From NCBI GenBank assembly GCA_947561395.2, contig OX387183.1, positions 38,236,901-38,300,900 on the forward strand: 64,000 nt of DNA. The letters are read 5' to 3'. This stretch comes from Buxus sempervirens (lineage: Eukaryota; Streptophyta; Magnoliopsida; Buxales; Buxaceae). Below the pieces are notes generated by a model that was not told the origin of the DNA, did not search any database, and saw only the letters and a list, made by a program, of their open reading frames with translations. Of the stretch, positions 35,499 through 45,169 are shown in pieces (the stretch's first letter is position 1; the number at the start of each line of letters is the position of its first letter). The position numbers and the translations under genes were made by a program.

Positions 35499-38400
35499 TA
35501 TTGGAGTTTTTTTTGGAAGCCACGTCAGTTTGCCGAACTAACGTTGCTTCAAAAGTAAGGGGAGTTTCCTCCCAATTGTTCAGTACAAAATTTTGGGGAG
35601 CAGGGGAAATAGGGAAAACCCGCTCCTCAAGCCCAGCATCCGATGCCATCATCACCGGGTGGGTACTGCCCTTTTTTGCTGCGGGGCCCAGTTCAGAAAT
35701 GACCTTGTCTGGAACCTTTACTGCGGCCCAGTCAATGAATGGTAGTTCCATGTCTACCCCTGTCTTTTCGCCCTCAGTCATGGTGAAGAATGCACCAACA
35801 TCTTCAGAAAAGTCCACCTGCTGATCGGGCTGTGGTCCAGGCCCATCCACTGCTCCCAGTATTAGAGATGGGTTATAGGGTTGTAGGGCCGAAACAGAAG
35901 GCTTTTGAAATGGGTTGACATTGTAGTAGGGAGGTTTTGATTGGTCCATAGGAGGAGAAATTTGGATTATATAAGCGGGTTTAGGGAAACTTTCCCTTAA
36001 ATGAGGGAGTTTTCCTTTGCTTCTGCTCTCCCCTTCTTCGTGCTTCATTCTTCTCCAGCCTCTGGGCTTGAAGCCCAACCCTACCCTTGGGACTAGTTTC
36101 TTAGCCGTGATTGGCTCCACCATACCCTGCAGATTGATCCCCAAGCCTTTCCCTGGGTAAAAGTGGTATTTCTCCATCACTTTCTTGACCATTTTTTCTG
36201 CAGTGGTCCCTTTTTCCTTCTTTTTCTCACACCCCCCAGGTATGTAATTTACCGCCTCAAATTGAAATGAGTGGAATGCAATCTTGTCGACAGTCAAGTC
36301 CACATTGATTAATGGTACATCAGGTGACACAATGGGCGGCACCAAGTTTTCGGCTAGGACTGTTATCACCCTTTGCCCTCTTATGTATTTCACCCTCTGG
36401 TGGAGCGTGGATGGTATTGCCCTAGCCGAATGTATCCACGGCCTCCCTAGGAGCAGATTGAAGGCTGCGGGTATATCCATCACCTCAAATGTGATGTTAA
36501 AGATATTCGGCCCAATTGTGACCGGCAGTTCAATCTCCCCTAGGGAGTGGGTCTTGGAGCTATCAAAAGCCCTCACTATCCGCCCATTTCGTTTGATCCT
36601 TGACTGGTCCAGACCCAGCTTGGTAAAAGTGATTAACGGGCAAACGTTTAATGCCGACCCGTTGTCAATTAAAACCCGTGCAACCATGCAGCCCTTACAA
36701 AGCACAGTGATGTGCAAAGGGTCCACATGATAACACCCACTTGGGCTGATCTCACCCTCTGAGAAACTTATCACATTATGTGACAAGATTTGACCAACCA
36801 TTTTACCAAGCTGGTCTGGATCAATGGTCTGGGATACGTGTGCACTCTGTAGCACCCTTAACAATGCATCCCTATGCTTTTCGGAATTCAGCAAAAGGCC
36901 CAGTATTGAAATCTGGGCCGGGACCTTGTTCAGCTGATCCACAAGATTAAATTCACTTTTCTTTATGATTTTTATGAGGTCGGCTGCCTCATTTTCTGCA
37001 CCCTGGGGGGTGTCTTCTCCCACTTTATTTTTTCCCTTCTGTTTTCTTTTTTCTTCATTCTCTTTTTCTATTTTTTCTTTTTCTACTTCTGTCTCTTTCT
37101 CTTTCTCTTCACCCCCTGCACATCTCCCTGACCTCGTCATGAGGTTCACCTCCTCCTGGTTCTGGTTCCTGACCATTGGAACCGTAGCCGTGATTCCCTC
37201 GCTGTAGTTCCATGGTACAGCGGCCTCTGAATAGGCTAATTTAGGGATGTCAACCACTAGTGGCTGGAGTTTGGACCGGGATGTATGGGCCGGTTTAGGG
37301 ATAGTATGGGCTGGCTGCACATTTACAACCAAGGGTTGAAGTTTGGATTTGGTGGGGACAGAAGAAGTGATGGAAGCAGTGGTGGGGTCAAGATTGATGA
37401 CCAGTGGAGCCTTGGACGGCTTGGATGGAGAATAAGTGGGTGGACTGCAATTGAAGACCAATGGGGGTCTTGCAGTATTTATCTGGGCCATCAGAGAAGA
37501 GACCCGGTTTAAGGAGGAGCTTATGTCCTCAGCAGCAAGATTATTTTTTTGGGAGACCATGTTGATCTCCTCTTCGTCCTCCTCTGGGAAAAAATGGACC
37601 TGGACAGTGGTCCCCACAGGTGCTATAAGCTGAGATGGGTCAAAGGCCCTTCTCGTGGTGGATATGGCAGTGATGGAGTTGGATGGGCCTGCCCCATTGT
37701 GGTAAGGCAGAGGGTTCTGCCCAATATCGTTCCCAGACTGGGCCGGTGCAGCAGTGTTAAAGACCAACGCCTTCTGGTCCAACAGGTCCTGGACCGCATG
37801 CTTCAATACCCAGCAGGTATCGGTAGAATGCCCCGGTGCACCCATGTGGAAATCACAGGTGACCGATGTGTCAAAATTTCTCCCCTTCGGGGCATTTGGG
37901 TTAGGCTCCTTCAGAGTCAAGTATTCCCCTTTCAGTAGGGTTGGCAGTAGTTGGGACAGCGATATGGGTAGAGGGGTGAAAACCCGGTTCTTTCTTGCTG
38001 CGAACCAGGCATCCCGCTCCTCCTTAGAAAAAGTCCTCCTTGTGTTAGCTGGCACGGAAGGAGAGAAGTTGACATTCAGCGGGGTCTGGTACGACTGCTG
38101 GGCCTGCTGGGCCTGTTGGGGTGCCGAGATGTTGACGTGCAGTGGCTTCTTGGCTGGAGGAGCCTGGACCAGGTTCACCTCCCCTTCTTTTCGGGCCCCC
38201 GTCTTTTTGAATCCGGCCCCTTTCTTTTGGGCCATGGAGGCCGAGGAATCAGACTGCCCAGTCAGAGTAGAGTAGTCTATCAGCCTTCCTGATCTGACCC
38301 CTTCTTCAATCCGGTCCGCTACCTGCACTAGGGCTGCAAAGTTGGTGGTGATCTGACCCACCAGATGGTTGTAAAAGGGCTGCCCTAGTGTGCCCATAAA

Positions 38401-39006
38401 TGTGGAGATCATCTCCGGTTCTTGCATAGGTGGCCTGACTTGGGAGGCGGCCTCTCTCCATCTCTTGGCGTACTGCCGTACCGGTTCATCTTTTCCCTTG
38501 GTCATCCTCATCATGTCGTACCGGTCTGGCACGATCTCCGAGTTGAACTTGTACTGGTCCAGGAAAGCGTCGGCTAGGTCCTTCCACCTCCTGATCCTTC
38601 CATGGTCCACTGTAGCGAACCACCGAAGGGCTGACCCGGTCAGACTCCTCTGGAAGAGCTGGATCAGTATGCCATCATCCCGGCCAAACTGGCACAGGGC
38701 CCCGCAGTATAGTTTCAGATGGCTTAATGGGCAGCCCGTGCCATCAAACTTGTCAAAATCCGGGCACCTGAACTTAGCCGGTAGACAGACGTCCGGGTAC
38801 ATGCACAGGTCCTCGAAGGTGGTGCCTGCATGGCTGCCTCCCCCCTTCACTTCCTTCAGCTCTGCCTGGATCCTCTCTATCCTGAGCAGCATTTTCTTTT
38901 CCATCTCATCCCTAGCCTTTTCTTTTTCCAGCTCTTTCTCAGACTCTACTGTATTTTCCCTGATCAGAATGGGCTCAGGGACTGGTTCAGAAATGGGCTC
39001 AGGCAT
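35479..39006 (-). CDS. gag-pro: Element A gag-pro polyprotein
   Basis: This is a 1175-residue open frame. The Gag capsid-like region is about residues 64-245 (FDGTGCPLSHLKLYCGALC, LFQRSLTGSALRWF, VRQYAKRWREAASQVRPPM). The zinc motif C384/H387/H393/C398 is followed by LKHAVQDLLDQ. A linker at about 510-600 has four PLVxN/D repeats, then a lysine/glutamate-rich stretch. The aspartic protease has the active-site variant D781-N-G and LLLGRPWIH at about 851-859. A G-patch-like segment lies at about 950-983 (GKGLGINLQG, RVGLGF). The true Gag start is probably 39207: that N-terminal part is in the same frame, cut off by one TAG (39034-39036). The ATG at 39006 is only the first one after that stop. 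It ends in TGA at 35479-35481. Confidence 0.93.
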   Translation of the reverse strand: MPEPISEPVPEPILIRENTVESEKELEKEKARDEMEKKMLLRIERIQAELKEVKGGGSHAGTTFEDLCMYPDVCLPAKFRCPDFDKFDGTGCPLSHLKLYCGALCQFGRDDGILIQLFQRSLTGSALRWFATVDHGRIRRWKDLADAFLDQYKFNSEIVPDRYDMMRMTKGKDEPVRQYAKRWREAASQVRPPMQEPEMISTFMGTLGQPFYNHLVGQITTNFAALVQVADRIEEGVRSGRLIDYSTLTGQSDSSASMAQKKGAGFKKTGARKEGEVNLVQAPPAKKPLHVNISAPQQAQQAQQSYQTPLNVNFSPSVPANTRRTFSKEERDAWFAARKNRVFTPLPISLSQLLPTLLKGEYLTLKEPNPNAPKGRNFDTSVTCDFHMGAPGHSTDTCWVLKHAVQDLLDQKALVFNTAAPAQSGNDIGQNPLPYHNGAGPSNSITAISTTRRAFDPSQLIAPVGTTVQVHFFPEEDEEEINMVSQKNNLAAEDISSSLNRVSSLMAQINTARPPLVFNCSPPTYSPSKPSKAPLVINLDPTTASITSSVPTKSKLQPLVVNVQPAHTIPKPAHTSRSKLQPLVVDIPKLAYSEAAVPWNYSEGITATVPMVRNQNQEEVNLMTRSGRCAGGEEKEKETEVEKEKIEKENEEKRKQKGKNKVGEDTPQGAENEAADLIKIIKKSEFNLVDQLNKVPAQISILGLLLNSEKHRDALLRVLQSAHVSQTIDPDQLGKMVGQILSHNVISFSEGEISPSGCYHVDPLHITVLCKGCMVARVLIDNGSALNVCPLITFTKLGLDQSRIKRNGRIVRAFDSSKTHSLGEIELPVTIGPNIFNITFEVMDIPAAFNLLLGRPWIHSARAIPSTLHQRVKYIRGQRVITVLAENLVPPIVSPDVPLINVDLTVDKIAFHSFQFEAVNYIPGGCEKKKEKGTTAEKMVKKVMEKYHFYPGKGLGINLQGMVEPITAKKLVPRVGLGFKPRGWRRMKHEEGESRSKGKLPHLRESFPKPAYIIQISPPMDQSKPPYYNVNPFQKPSVSALQPYNPSLILGAVDGPGPQPDQQVDFSEDVGAFFTMTEGEKTGVDMELPFIDWAAVKVPDKVISELGPAAKKGSTHPVMMASDAGLEERVFPISPAPQNFVLNNWEETPLTFEATLVRQTDVASKKNSNSGMPFP

Positions 39007-39033
39007 GGGCTGAGCCGGAGGCGGAATATAGGC

Positions 39034-39207
39034 CTAAGGTGGTGGTGCCGGATGAGAAGTCGACGCCTGATTTTGGGCTTGGCCCTGTTGGGCCTGAGCC
39101 GCTAGTAAGTCTCCCAGCATTTTGGCCAGACCGGCCACTTGCTCCTGCAGCTGAGTAAAGTCCTGAGCGGGGACGGTAGCTTGGGCTTGGTTCTCTTCAG
39201 TATTCAT
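39034..39207 (-). CDS. gag: N-terminal part of element A Gag, ending at an in-frame TAG
   Basis: From the ATG at 39205-39207 (MNTEENQAQ) the frame runs to TAG at 39034-39036; nine codons later the same frame continues as the gag-pro ORF. Element D has the corresponding sequence (SRAHAMDP, then a Q/A-rich stretch, PAPPPQINIPPP) with a glutamine codon where A has the stop. A single C-to-T change would explain it. Upstream, TTTTTACTCAG at about 39274 looks like a splice acceptor, so the frame before the ATG is probably leader. Confidence 0.75.
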   Translation of the reverse strand: MNTEENQAQATVPAQDFTQLQEQVAGLAKMLGDLLAAQAQQGQAQNQASTSHPAPPP

Positions 39208-39423
39208 GGCTCTTGCTTTGGATCTGGTCACGGGAGCAATGACTGCAAATAAGTGCACCTGGGTTGAATGTACCTGAGTAAAAAATGAATAGAACATGTT
39301 AGCTTCCATTTAACTTGAGTCACACCCCTATATATGTAAACCAGTAGGTTAGGTGAACACCAATCCAGATTTTTTTGTTTTTTTTTTGTTTTTTTTGTTT
39401 TTTTTTTGTTGTTTTGATTTTGT

Positions 39424-40806
39424 GTTGGAATATTCTAGGGCTTCCAAGGGTCCCATAATTTTTTTTGATTTGATTGATAAAAATAACCAACCAAGGTTTT
39501 CATGGAATATTCTAGGGCTTCCAAGGGTCCCAATTTTTTTTGATTTGATTGATAAAAATAACCAACCAAGGTTTTTATGGAATATTCTAGGGCTTCCAAG
39601 GGTCCCAAGTTTTTTTTTTTTTTGATTTGATTGATAAAAATAACCAACCAAGGTTTTCATGGAATATTCTAAGGCTTCCAAGGGTCCCAATTTTTTTTTT
39701 TTTTGATTTGATTGATAAAAATAACCAACCAAGGTTTTCATGGAATATTCTAGGGCTTCCACGTGTCCCACAAATGTTTTGATTTGATTGATAAAAATAA
39801 CCAACCAAAGGTGTCTTGGAATATTCTAGGGCTTCCAAGTATCCCACAAATGTTTTGATTTGATTGATAAAAATAACCAACCAAAGGTGTCTTGGAATAT
39901 TCTAGGGCTTCCAAGTATCCTACAAATGTTTTGATTTGATTGATAAAAATAACCAACCAAAGGTGTCTTGGAATATCCTAGGGCTTCCAAGTATCCCACA
40001 AATGTTTTGATTTGATTGATAAAAATAACCAACCAAAGGTGTCTTGGAATATTCTAGGGCTTCCAAGTATCCCACAAATGTTTTGATTTGATTGATAAAA
40101 ATAACCAACCAAAGGTGTCTTGGAATATTCTAGGGCTTCCAAGTATCCCACAAATGTTTTGATTTGATTGATAAACATAACCAACCAAAGGTGTCTTGGA
40201 ATATTCTAGGGCTTCCAAGTATCCCACAAATGTTTTGATTTGATTGATAAAAATAACCAACCAAAGGTGTCTTGGAATATTCTAGGGCTTCCAAGTATCC
40301 CACAAATGTTTTGATTTGATTGATAAAATAACCAACCAAAGGTGTCTTGGAATATTCTAGGGCTTCCAAGTATCCCACAAATGTTTTGATTTGATTGATA
40401 AAAATAACCAACCAAAGGTTTTCATTTTTTTTTTTTTGTGATTGATAAAAATAACCAACCAAGGTTTTCATGGAATATTCTAGGGCTTCCAAGTGTCCCA
40501 CTTTTTTTTGATTTGATTGATAAAAATAACCAACCAAGGTTTTCATCATTTTTTTTTTGATTTGATTGATAAAAATAACCAACCAAGGTTTTCATGGAAT
40601 ATTCTAGGGCTTCCAAGTGTCCCACTTTTTTTGATTTGATTGATAAAAATAACCAACCAAGGTTTTCATCATTTTTTTTATTTGATTTGATTGATAAAAA
40701 TAACCAACCAAGGTTTTCATGGAATATTCTAGGGCTTCCAAGTGTCCCACTTTTTTTGATTTGATTGATAAAAATAACCAACCAAGGTTTTCATCATTTT
40801 TTTTTA
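39424..40806 (-). repeat. 76-bp tandem array in the element A leader
   Basis: About 18 copies contain GGAATATTCTAGGGCTTCC, then GATTTGATTGATAAAAATAA and CCAACCAA. The middle copies (about 39749-40400) are nearly identical at exactly 76 bp; outer copies vary in T-run length. Because 76 is not a multiple of three, open frames appear in all three phases, so they do not indicate a protein. A different array occupies the same place in element D. Confidence 0.92.
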
Positions 40807-41104
40807 TTTGAAATCTGATGCATTTTAGAAGATTTTCAAGTTCTAAAGCTGGATTGACATATGTTTGAGTTGAGTTGGTGTAAAAAAATATGACACCTTG
40901 GTTTCCTCTTTGATTTTCAAACTTAGGTTAAATCCTGAAAGAATATTTTATTTTATTCTTTTTTTGTTTTTTTTTTCTTTGATTTTGTATTTTTGGGAAA
41001 ATTTCTTATGTTCTTTTCGGGGTGCCTAAGGATTATCCACAGTGTTTTAGGCATTTTATTCTGAAAATTTGGGCTGAACAGCCAATTTGTGCCCTTTTTT
41101 GAAT

Positions 41105-41245
41105 GTATCCGGTATAATATACCGGATAAGATATGCCTTATTGTATTCGGTCAATCTATCCGGATATGCGTATATGTCTTTGTATCCGGATATATGTACC
41201 GGATATGAATACAGTTATTATTAACCGGCCTGAGTTGCCGGTTAT
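41105..41245 (-). promoter_or_regulatory. Leader palindrome cluster of element A
   Basis: Units start at 41105, 41143, 41182 and 41221 (steps 38, 39, 39). The first three have GTATCCGG-type arms; the fourth has TAACCGG/CCGGTTA. It lies on the gag side of the conserved leader block and before the 76-bp array. Element D has a cluster in the same order relative to its array and gag. Confidence 0.8.
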
Positions 41246-41379
41246 TGCCGAAATGACCCTTTTTGACTCATTTTTTCACCAGATTTGATTTTTTTTCATT
41301 CCCAATTGATGTTCACCTTAATTTGACCTTCAAAACTTGCCCCAAATTGGGCTTGGACATTATATTTGCAAAATCCCCA

Positions 41380-41720
41380 AATTTAGGCAAAGAACATGGC
41401 TTTACCTTGCCACCTTGTATTACCTTCATTCAATATGGTATTCACATTATACCTTGGCCTGTAAAACATGCAAACGGCCTTCCCACATTTACACCCAATT
41501 CCCCAAACGCAATTGTGTGCTTTTAGCTGAAAACGTGTTTCTCCACCTTCAAGCGTATGGTTTTTGGGTTTTGGCTTAATTGGCAACTTAGAACTCAAGT
41601 CTAGTGATGCCCGGAATCGAATCACAGATCCCATTGTCATCACATCATTGACTCAAATTCTAAGGTAAATGTTTTCACTTTCGCTTTCCGAAGTCACGAC
41701 CTCGGTGCGCCAAGCTACAC
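41380..41720 (-). ncRNA. Conserved leader block with a two-part hairpin
   Basis: On the element strand this block matches 57785-58100 of element D over about 300 bases, much better than the LTR U3 regions do. It includes GTGTGTAGCTTGGCGCA, CTTCGGAAAGCGAAAGTG and a hairpin at 41604-41643: outer arms GTGATG/CATCAC and an inner stem around TGTGATTC. Insertions and deletions relative to D break the reading frame in both directions, so an RNA role such as packaging or dimerisation is more likely than a peptide (inference). Confidence 0.5.
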
Positions 41721-42743
41721 ACATTCATGGTTCAACTTCCTAATAGGTAAAGGGTAGGCTGTGCAAACTGTTTCAAGTGCTCAAGTGCAATTTTAAATTG
41801 TGGTAACATTCACAACGTCCCAGCCCCTTGCCACTCTTTTTCGTAGCCATGCATTCAGTTTCAAGCCAAGGCATATATGACAAAATAATGAAGCCAAATA
41901 CAAGCAAGCAAACACCAAAACGACTAAATATGCACAAAAAATATTACATGCCCAAAAAGTGTTATACAAAACATGTTATTTGTACAAACAACAATTAAAC
42001 CATGGAATCATGCTTGAAATCCCAAAAGCATTCCCTAAATCTCAGATTTCATGCATTTTTTTCATGCTCAAAGTGTACCATTTACCCCAAATTGAAGCCT
42101 AAAATTTTAGCACTTACTTGGCATGATACAAGAAAGGTTTTGATGATTTAAACATGCTTGAAAACCCCCAAATATGCACTGAAATTTCCAGAATTTTCAT
42201 GCTCAAAAGCGCATCCCTTATACCCCAAATTAATGCCTAAAAGTTTAGCAACTACTTGACATGGTATATTGGTGAACATGCTAAAAAAAATCTACAATGT
42301 GCACTAAAATTCCAGATTTCATGCTCTTGGTTTTCATGCTCAAATCAAATCCCCCTATACCCCAAATCAAAGGCATAGCATAACAAAAAAATTTTTAAGC
42401 ACAAAAAAGCATGCTTTATGGGAATCATGTTTGAATACCCCAAAAATTCTGAACTCCTAGATTTCATGCTTCTAATTCTCATGTTCAAACCATGGTATTC
42501 AAAATCCAAATTAGAGCATGTTATCACCAAATGCATCAAAATTATGCTTCAAGATAGGCTTCTCCTAAATCAATTTTTAGGCAACATCAATCAAAACATA
42601 CATGACTTGATCCATATAAAATTCAAAAGCATCCCAACCTGATTTGAAATACAAGAATATACACAAATAAAGTAAACAAAATAGCAAGCATTCAAAAGTG
42701 ATGAAAAAGCATGAATATACACAAAATGGCTTAAATCCACAAG

Positions 42744-42761
42744 TCCCCAGCAGAGTCGCCA
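42744..42761 (-). other. Element A primer binding site (tRNA-Arg type)
   Basis: TGGCGACTCTGCTGGGGA lies two bases after the 5' LTR end on the element strand. It differs by one base from the complement of the plant tRNA-Arg(ACG) 3' end as I know it. Element D has the identical site; element B has the C version. Confidence 0.85.
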
Positions 42762-42763
42762 GT

Positions 42764-45043
42764 TGTGAGACATGGGAAAAAATCACCGGAGTGATCGTCC
42801 CTCCGTCAACACACGGGCTCAACGCAAAAATTGGGAGAGTCGCCACCATTCATGATTTTGGGGTGAGAACGGACACCAAAGATTCAAAAATAAGCAAAAA
42901 TAGCCAAAAGACAAATTCTAGGATAAAAATAACCCTACTTGAAAATCAAATCCAGAGATGGGTAAGGGGATTAGATTATGAACGGGGGAAGGTGTTAGGC
43001 ACCCCCATTCATCCACACGAAGTGGTTGCCAAGTGTATGTTCATGCGAAAACAAAGTAAGAAAGCTTGCTAAAAATCATGAGAAACCTTGAAAAAGGAAC
43101 AAGTGTATGATATATTCACATGAAGATCCAAATGGATTTTAGATCTTCTCTTATGTCAATATCACTTCTGGAGTATTTCAAAAGATGGAAATCAAAGTAG
43201 AGGTTGCATAAAACCAAGTTAAATCAAATCCGGAAAATTCGGTAAAAAGTATACCATTTGCCTTAAAATCATTCAAATCCAATTCTGAATTGAACCAAAC
43301 CAAATCCATTTGAAAGATTAGGGTAAATAAGAGTCTCATGCAAAATTTCACTTCATTCCAATGAAAAATCTAGGAGTTATGCTCCCTTGAAGTTGCTGCT
43401 GGGGATTTTTAAAAGTGATAAGTGGGCAACTTTGGAAAATTGTCTAGAAAAATCCACTATATAGAAATCCGTGAAATTTGGTGTGATTGAAGTTTGTATG
43501 GCCATCTTTCAAAAGAAACTAGCCTCATACAAAAATCCCTTCGGATGTGCCTTGGGTGGTCTCCCGAACAGGCCCCGAAGATCACAGATTTACCCAGAAA
43601 AGTGCAAATGAGCAGTTCTAAGTAAATCGGCTACCAATAATTCAAATGGAATCCAAAAATTATGAAACCAACTGGATTTAAAAATAGACTCATAAAGGAG
43701 TACCCAGAAATAAAAATTACTCGAATCGGACTTAAAACGAACACATGGCGGTCCGTCGAAGTGACAAGTTCTGTACTTGGACCTGAACTGTCCACTTAAC
43801 TTCGACAGAGAAGTGTCAAAAATCGGCTAGATAGAAATTCATGAAATTTGGTGGACATAAACTAGACAGCCTCACCTTTCCCATGGTTCTGGAATCACCC
43901 CAAAATTCATCCGGATGATGAAGTTATGGGCGTCCGAAGTAAGGGTACAGGTGCTGTCAAGCTAAGCCTCCTTTGAAGAAAATCAAATCCGAAAATTGAC
44001 AAAAAGTGTGTGATTCGTGTGAGATGAATCCAAAACCTTTAAAAAGCATTTTAAAATACTCCAGAATTTGATTGAGGTCATTTATTTGAGTTTTATCACA
44101 ATAAATGCAATAATCCCCAAATATGAGCCTATCCCGCCAAAATAGTGATACGTGTGCAAAAGTGAAAAAAAACCAAGCAAGATCAATACAACATGCATAT
44201 AGATTCAACAAAATAGGTTCTAGCATAGCCTAGGGTTCCGTTCCATTATCGTTTCCCTCTGTTCTCTTTAAGATAATCAAGGGTACTTTGAATATGGAAC
44301 GGTTTACAATCAATCAAAAAGGCCTTATGCTACATGGGTTCTAGCACTAGGGTCAATCCCCAGTCTCGTTTCTCCTAGATCCGCCTTCACGTTTTACGGC
44401 TAGGGGAGTCTTGAGATACTTTGAGCCGGGGAAGGATTTCCACACATACAAAACAAGGCTTTACACTACAGAAAGGTAGAAGAAGAGATCTAGATCTAGG
44501 AATGTAAAGACAGAAAATAAAAAGAAAAGTTGAGGCTTACCTGAGTGCTGGAGGCGATTCCACAGCGGTTTCCTTCTTCTCTTGGAGTTCTTCTTTGCGA
44601 GAATTCAAAACAAGAGTTGTGTGCCATTTGCTCAAGGAGGAGGCTTCTATTTATAGGCAAGGGCTAAGGTCATTGGTAGACACAACTTAATGTCTAGAAC
44701 CCCTCTAACCTAAACCCTAAGGTTATTTCCGCGATTTCCCCTCATTTAATGAGGGACATGATGGTAAAAGTGAAAAGCCCTCGGAAAACCCTAATTTTGA
44801 GCAAACTTAAGGTATCCGGTATATCAGACCGGATAAAAAAGGGCCTTAAGGTATCCGGTACATGGTACCGGATACACTAAGGCTCACATGTATCCGGTAT
44901 GAGTATCCGGATACGAGAAGGAGTACTTGTATCCGGATTGAGTATCCGGATACAGGTAAAAGTTTATTTTCTTCAAATTCTGTGCTGGCTTTCCAGGAGA
45001 TAATGATTTTTGATGATTGTTTGTGCAATTTGGGGTGTCTACA
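42764..45043 (-). repeat. Element A 5' LTR
   Basis: 2280 bp, with the same ends as 22004-24283. It holds the TATA box (44647-44656), the palindrome cluster (44812-44953) and the predicted splice donor (44541/44540). The primer site follows directly on the element strand. Confidence 0.95.
44647..44953 (-). promoter_or_regulatory. Element A 5' LTR promoter
   Basis: CTATAAATAG on the element strand at 44647-44656, with four 39-bp phased palindromes starting at 44812, 44851, 44890 and 44929. This is the copy that would drive the genomic RNA. Confidence 0.85.
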
Positions 45044-45048
45044 ATGAC

Positions 45049-45169
45049 GGGCGAAAACAAATACGAGGCGGTTCATGCATGAAAATCACAACCTCGACAA
45101 AACATCACTGTGAACAGTGTGTGATAGTGCCATAGCCAATCAAGAGTTCTTCCTGAAAATTGCGATGTT
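45049..45169 (-). other. Element B leader fragment next to the element A insertion
   Basis: This continues 21998 across the A insertion. No ORF or motif was recognised. The 12-mer CCGTGAGTGGTG occurs both at about 21978 and at about 45244, so a small duplication may exist in the B leader. Confidence 0.4.

Larger units (their letters stand above)
39274..44540 (-). other. Predicted leader intron of element A
   Basis: The donor CAGCACTCAG|GTAAGCC lies in the 5' LTR (exon ends 44541), downstream of the TATA box. The acceptor TTTTTACTCAG|GTACATT lies at 39274, 67 bases before the Gag ATG. Splicing would remove about 5.3 kb including the primer site, palindrome cluster and 76-bp array, and so give a gag mRNA with a short leader. 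Element D has the same arrangement (donor after 55904, acceptor at 59410). Predicted from sequence only. Confidence 0.5.
22004..45043 (-). mobile_element. Element A: complete ~23 kb Ogre/Tat-type Ty3/gypsy retrotransposon
   Basis: Two 2280-bp LTRs flank a 18.5 kb internal region. The 5-bp target duplication ATGAC lies at 21999-22003 and 45044-45048. On its own strand it has primer site, long leader, gag, gag-pro, pol with RT, RNase H, archaeal-type RNase H and integrase, then two opposite-strand genes, polypurine tract and 3' LTR. Size, archaeal-type RNase H, tRNA-Arg-type primer site and antisense ORFs between pol and the 3' LTR all fit the Tat lineage (Ogre/Retand/Grande type). Six LTR differences, all transitions, indicate a very young insertion. 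It sits inside the leader of element B, just upstream of B gag. Confidence 0.95.

Noticed and set aside
39349..40781. Several overlapping 60-150 residue minus-strand frames across the 76-bp array
   Set aside because: The unit length is not a multiple of three, so the same peptide appears in all phases. It is a by-product of the repeat.
39424..40806. Possible CRISPR-like array
   Set aside because: Units are adjacent without unique spacers, the context is a plant retrotransposon and no cas-like genes exist.
41383..41643. 86-residue frame in the conserved leader block as a gene
   Set aside because: The element D counterpart has frame-breaking indels in the most conserved part, so an RNA role is more likely.
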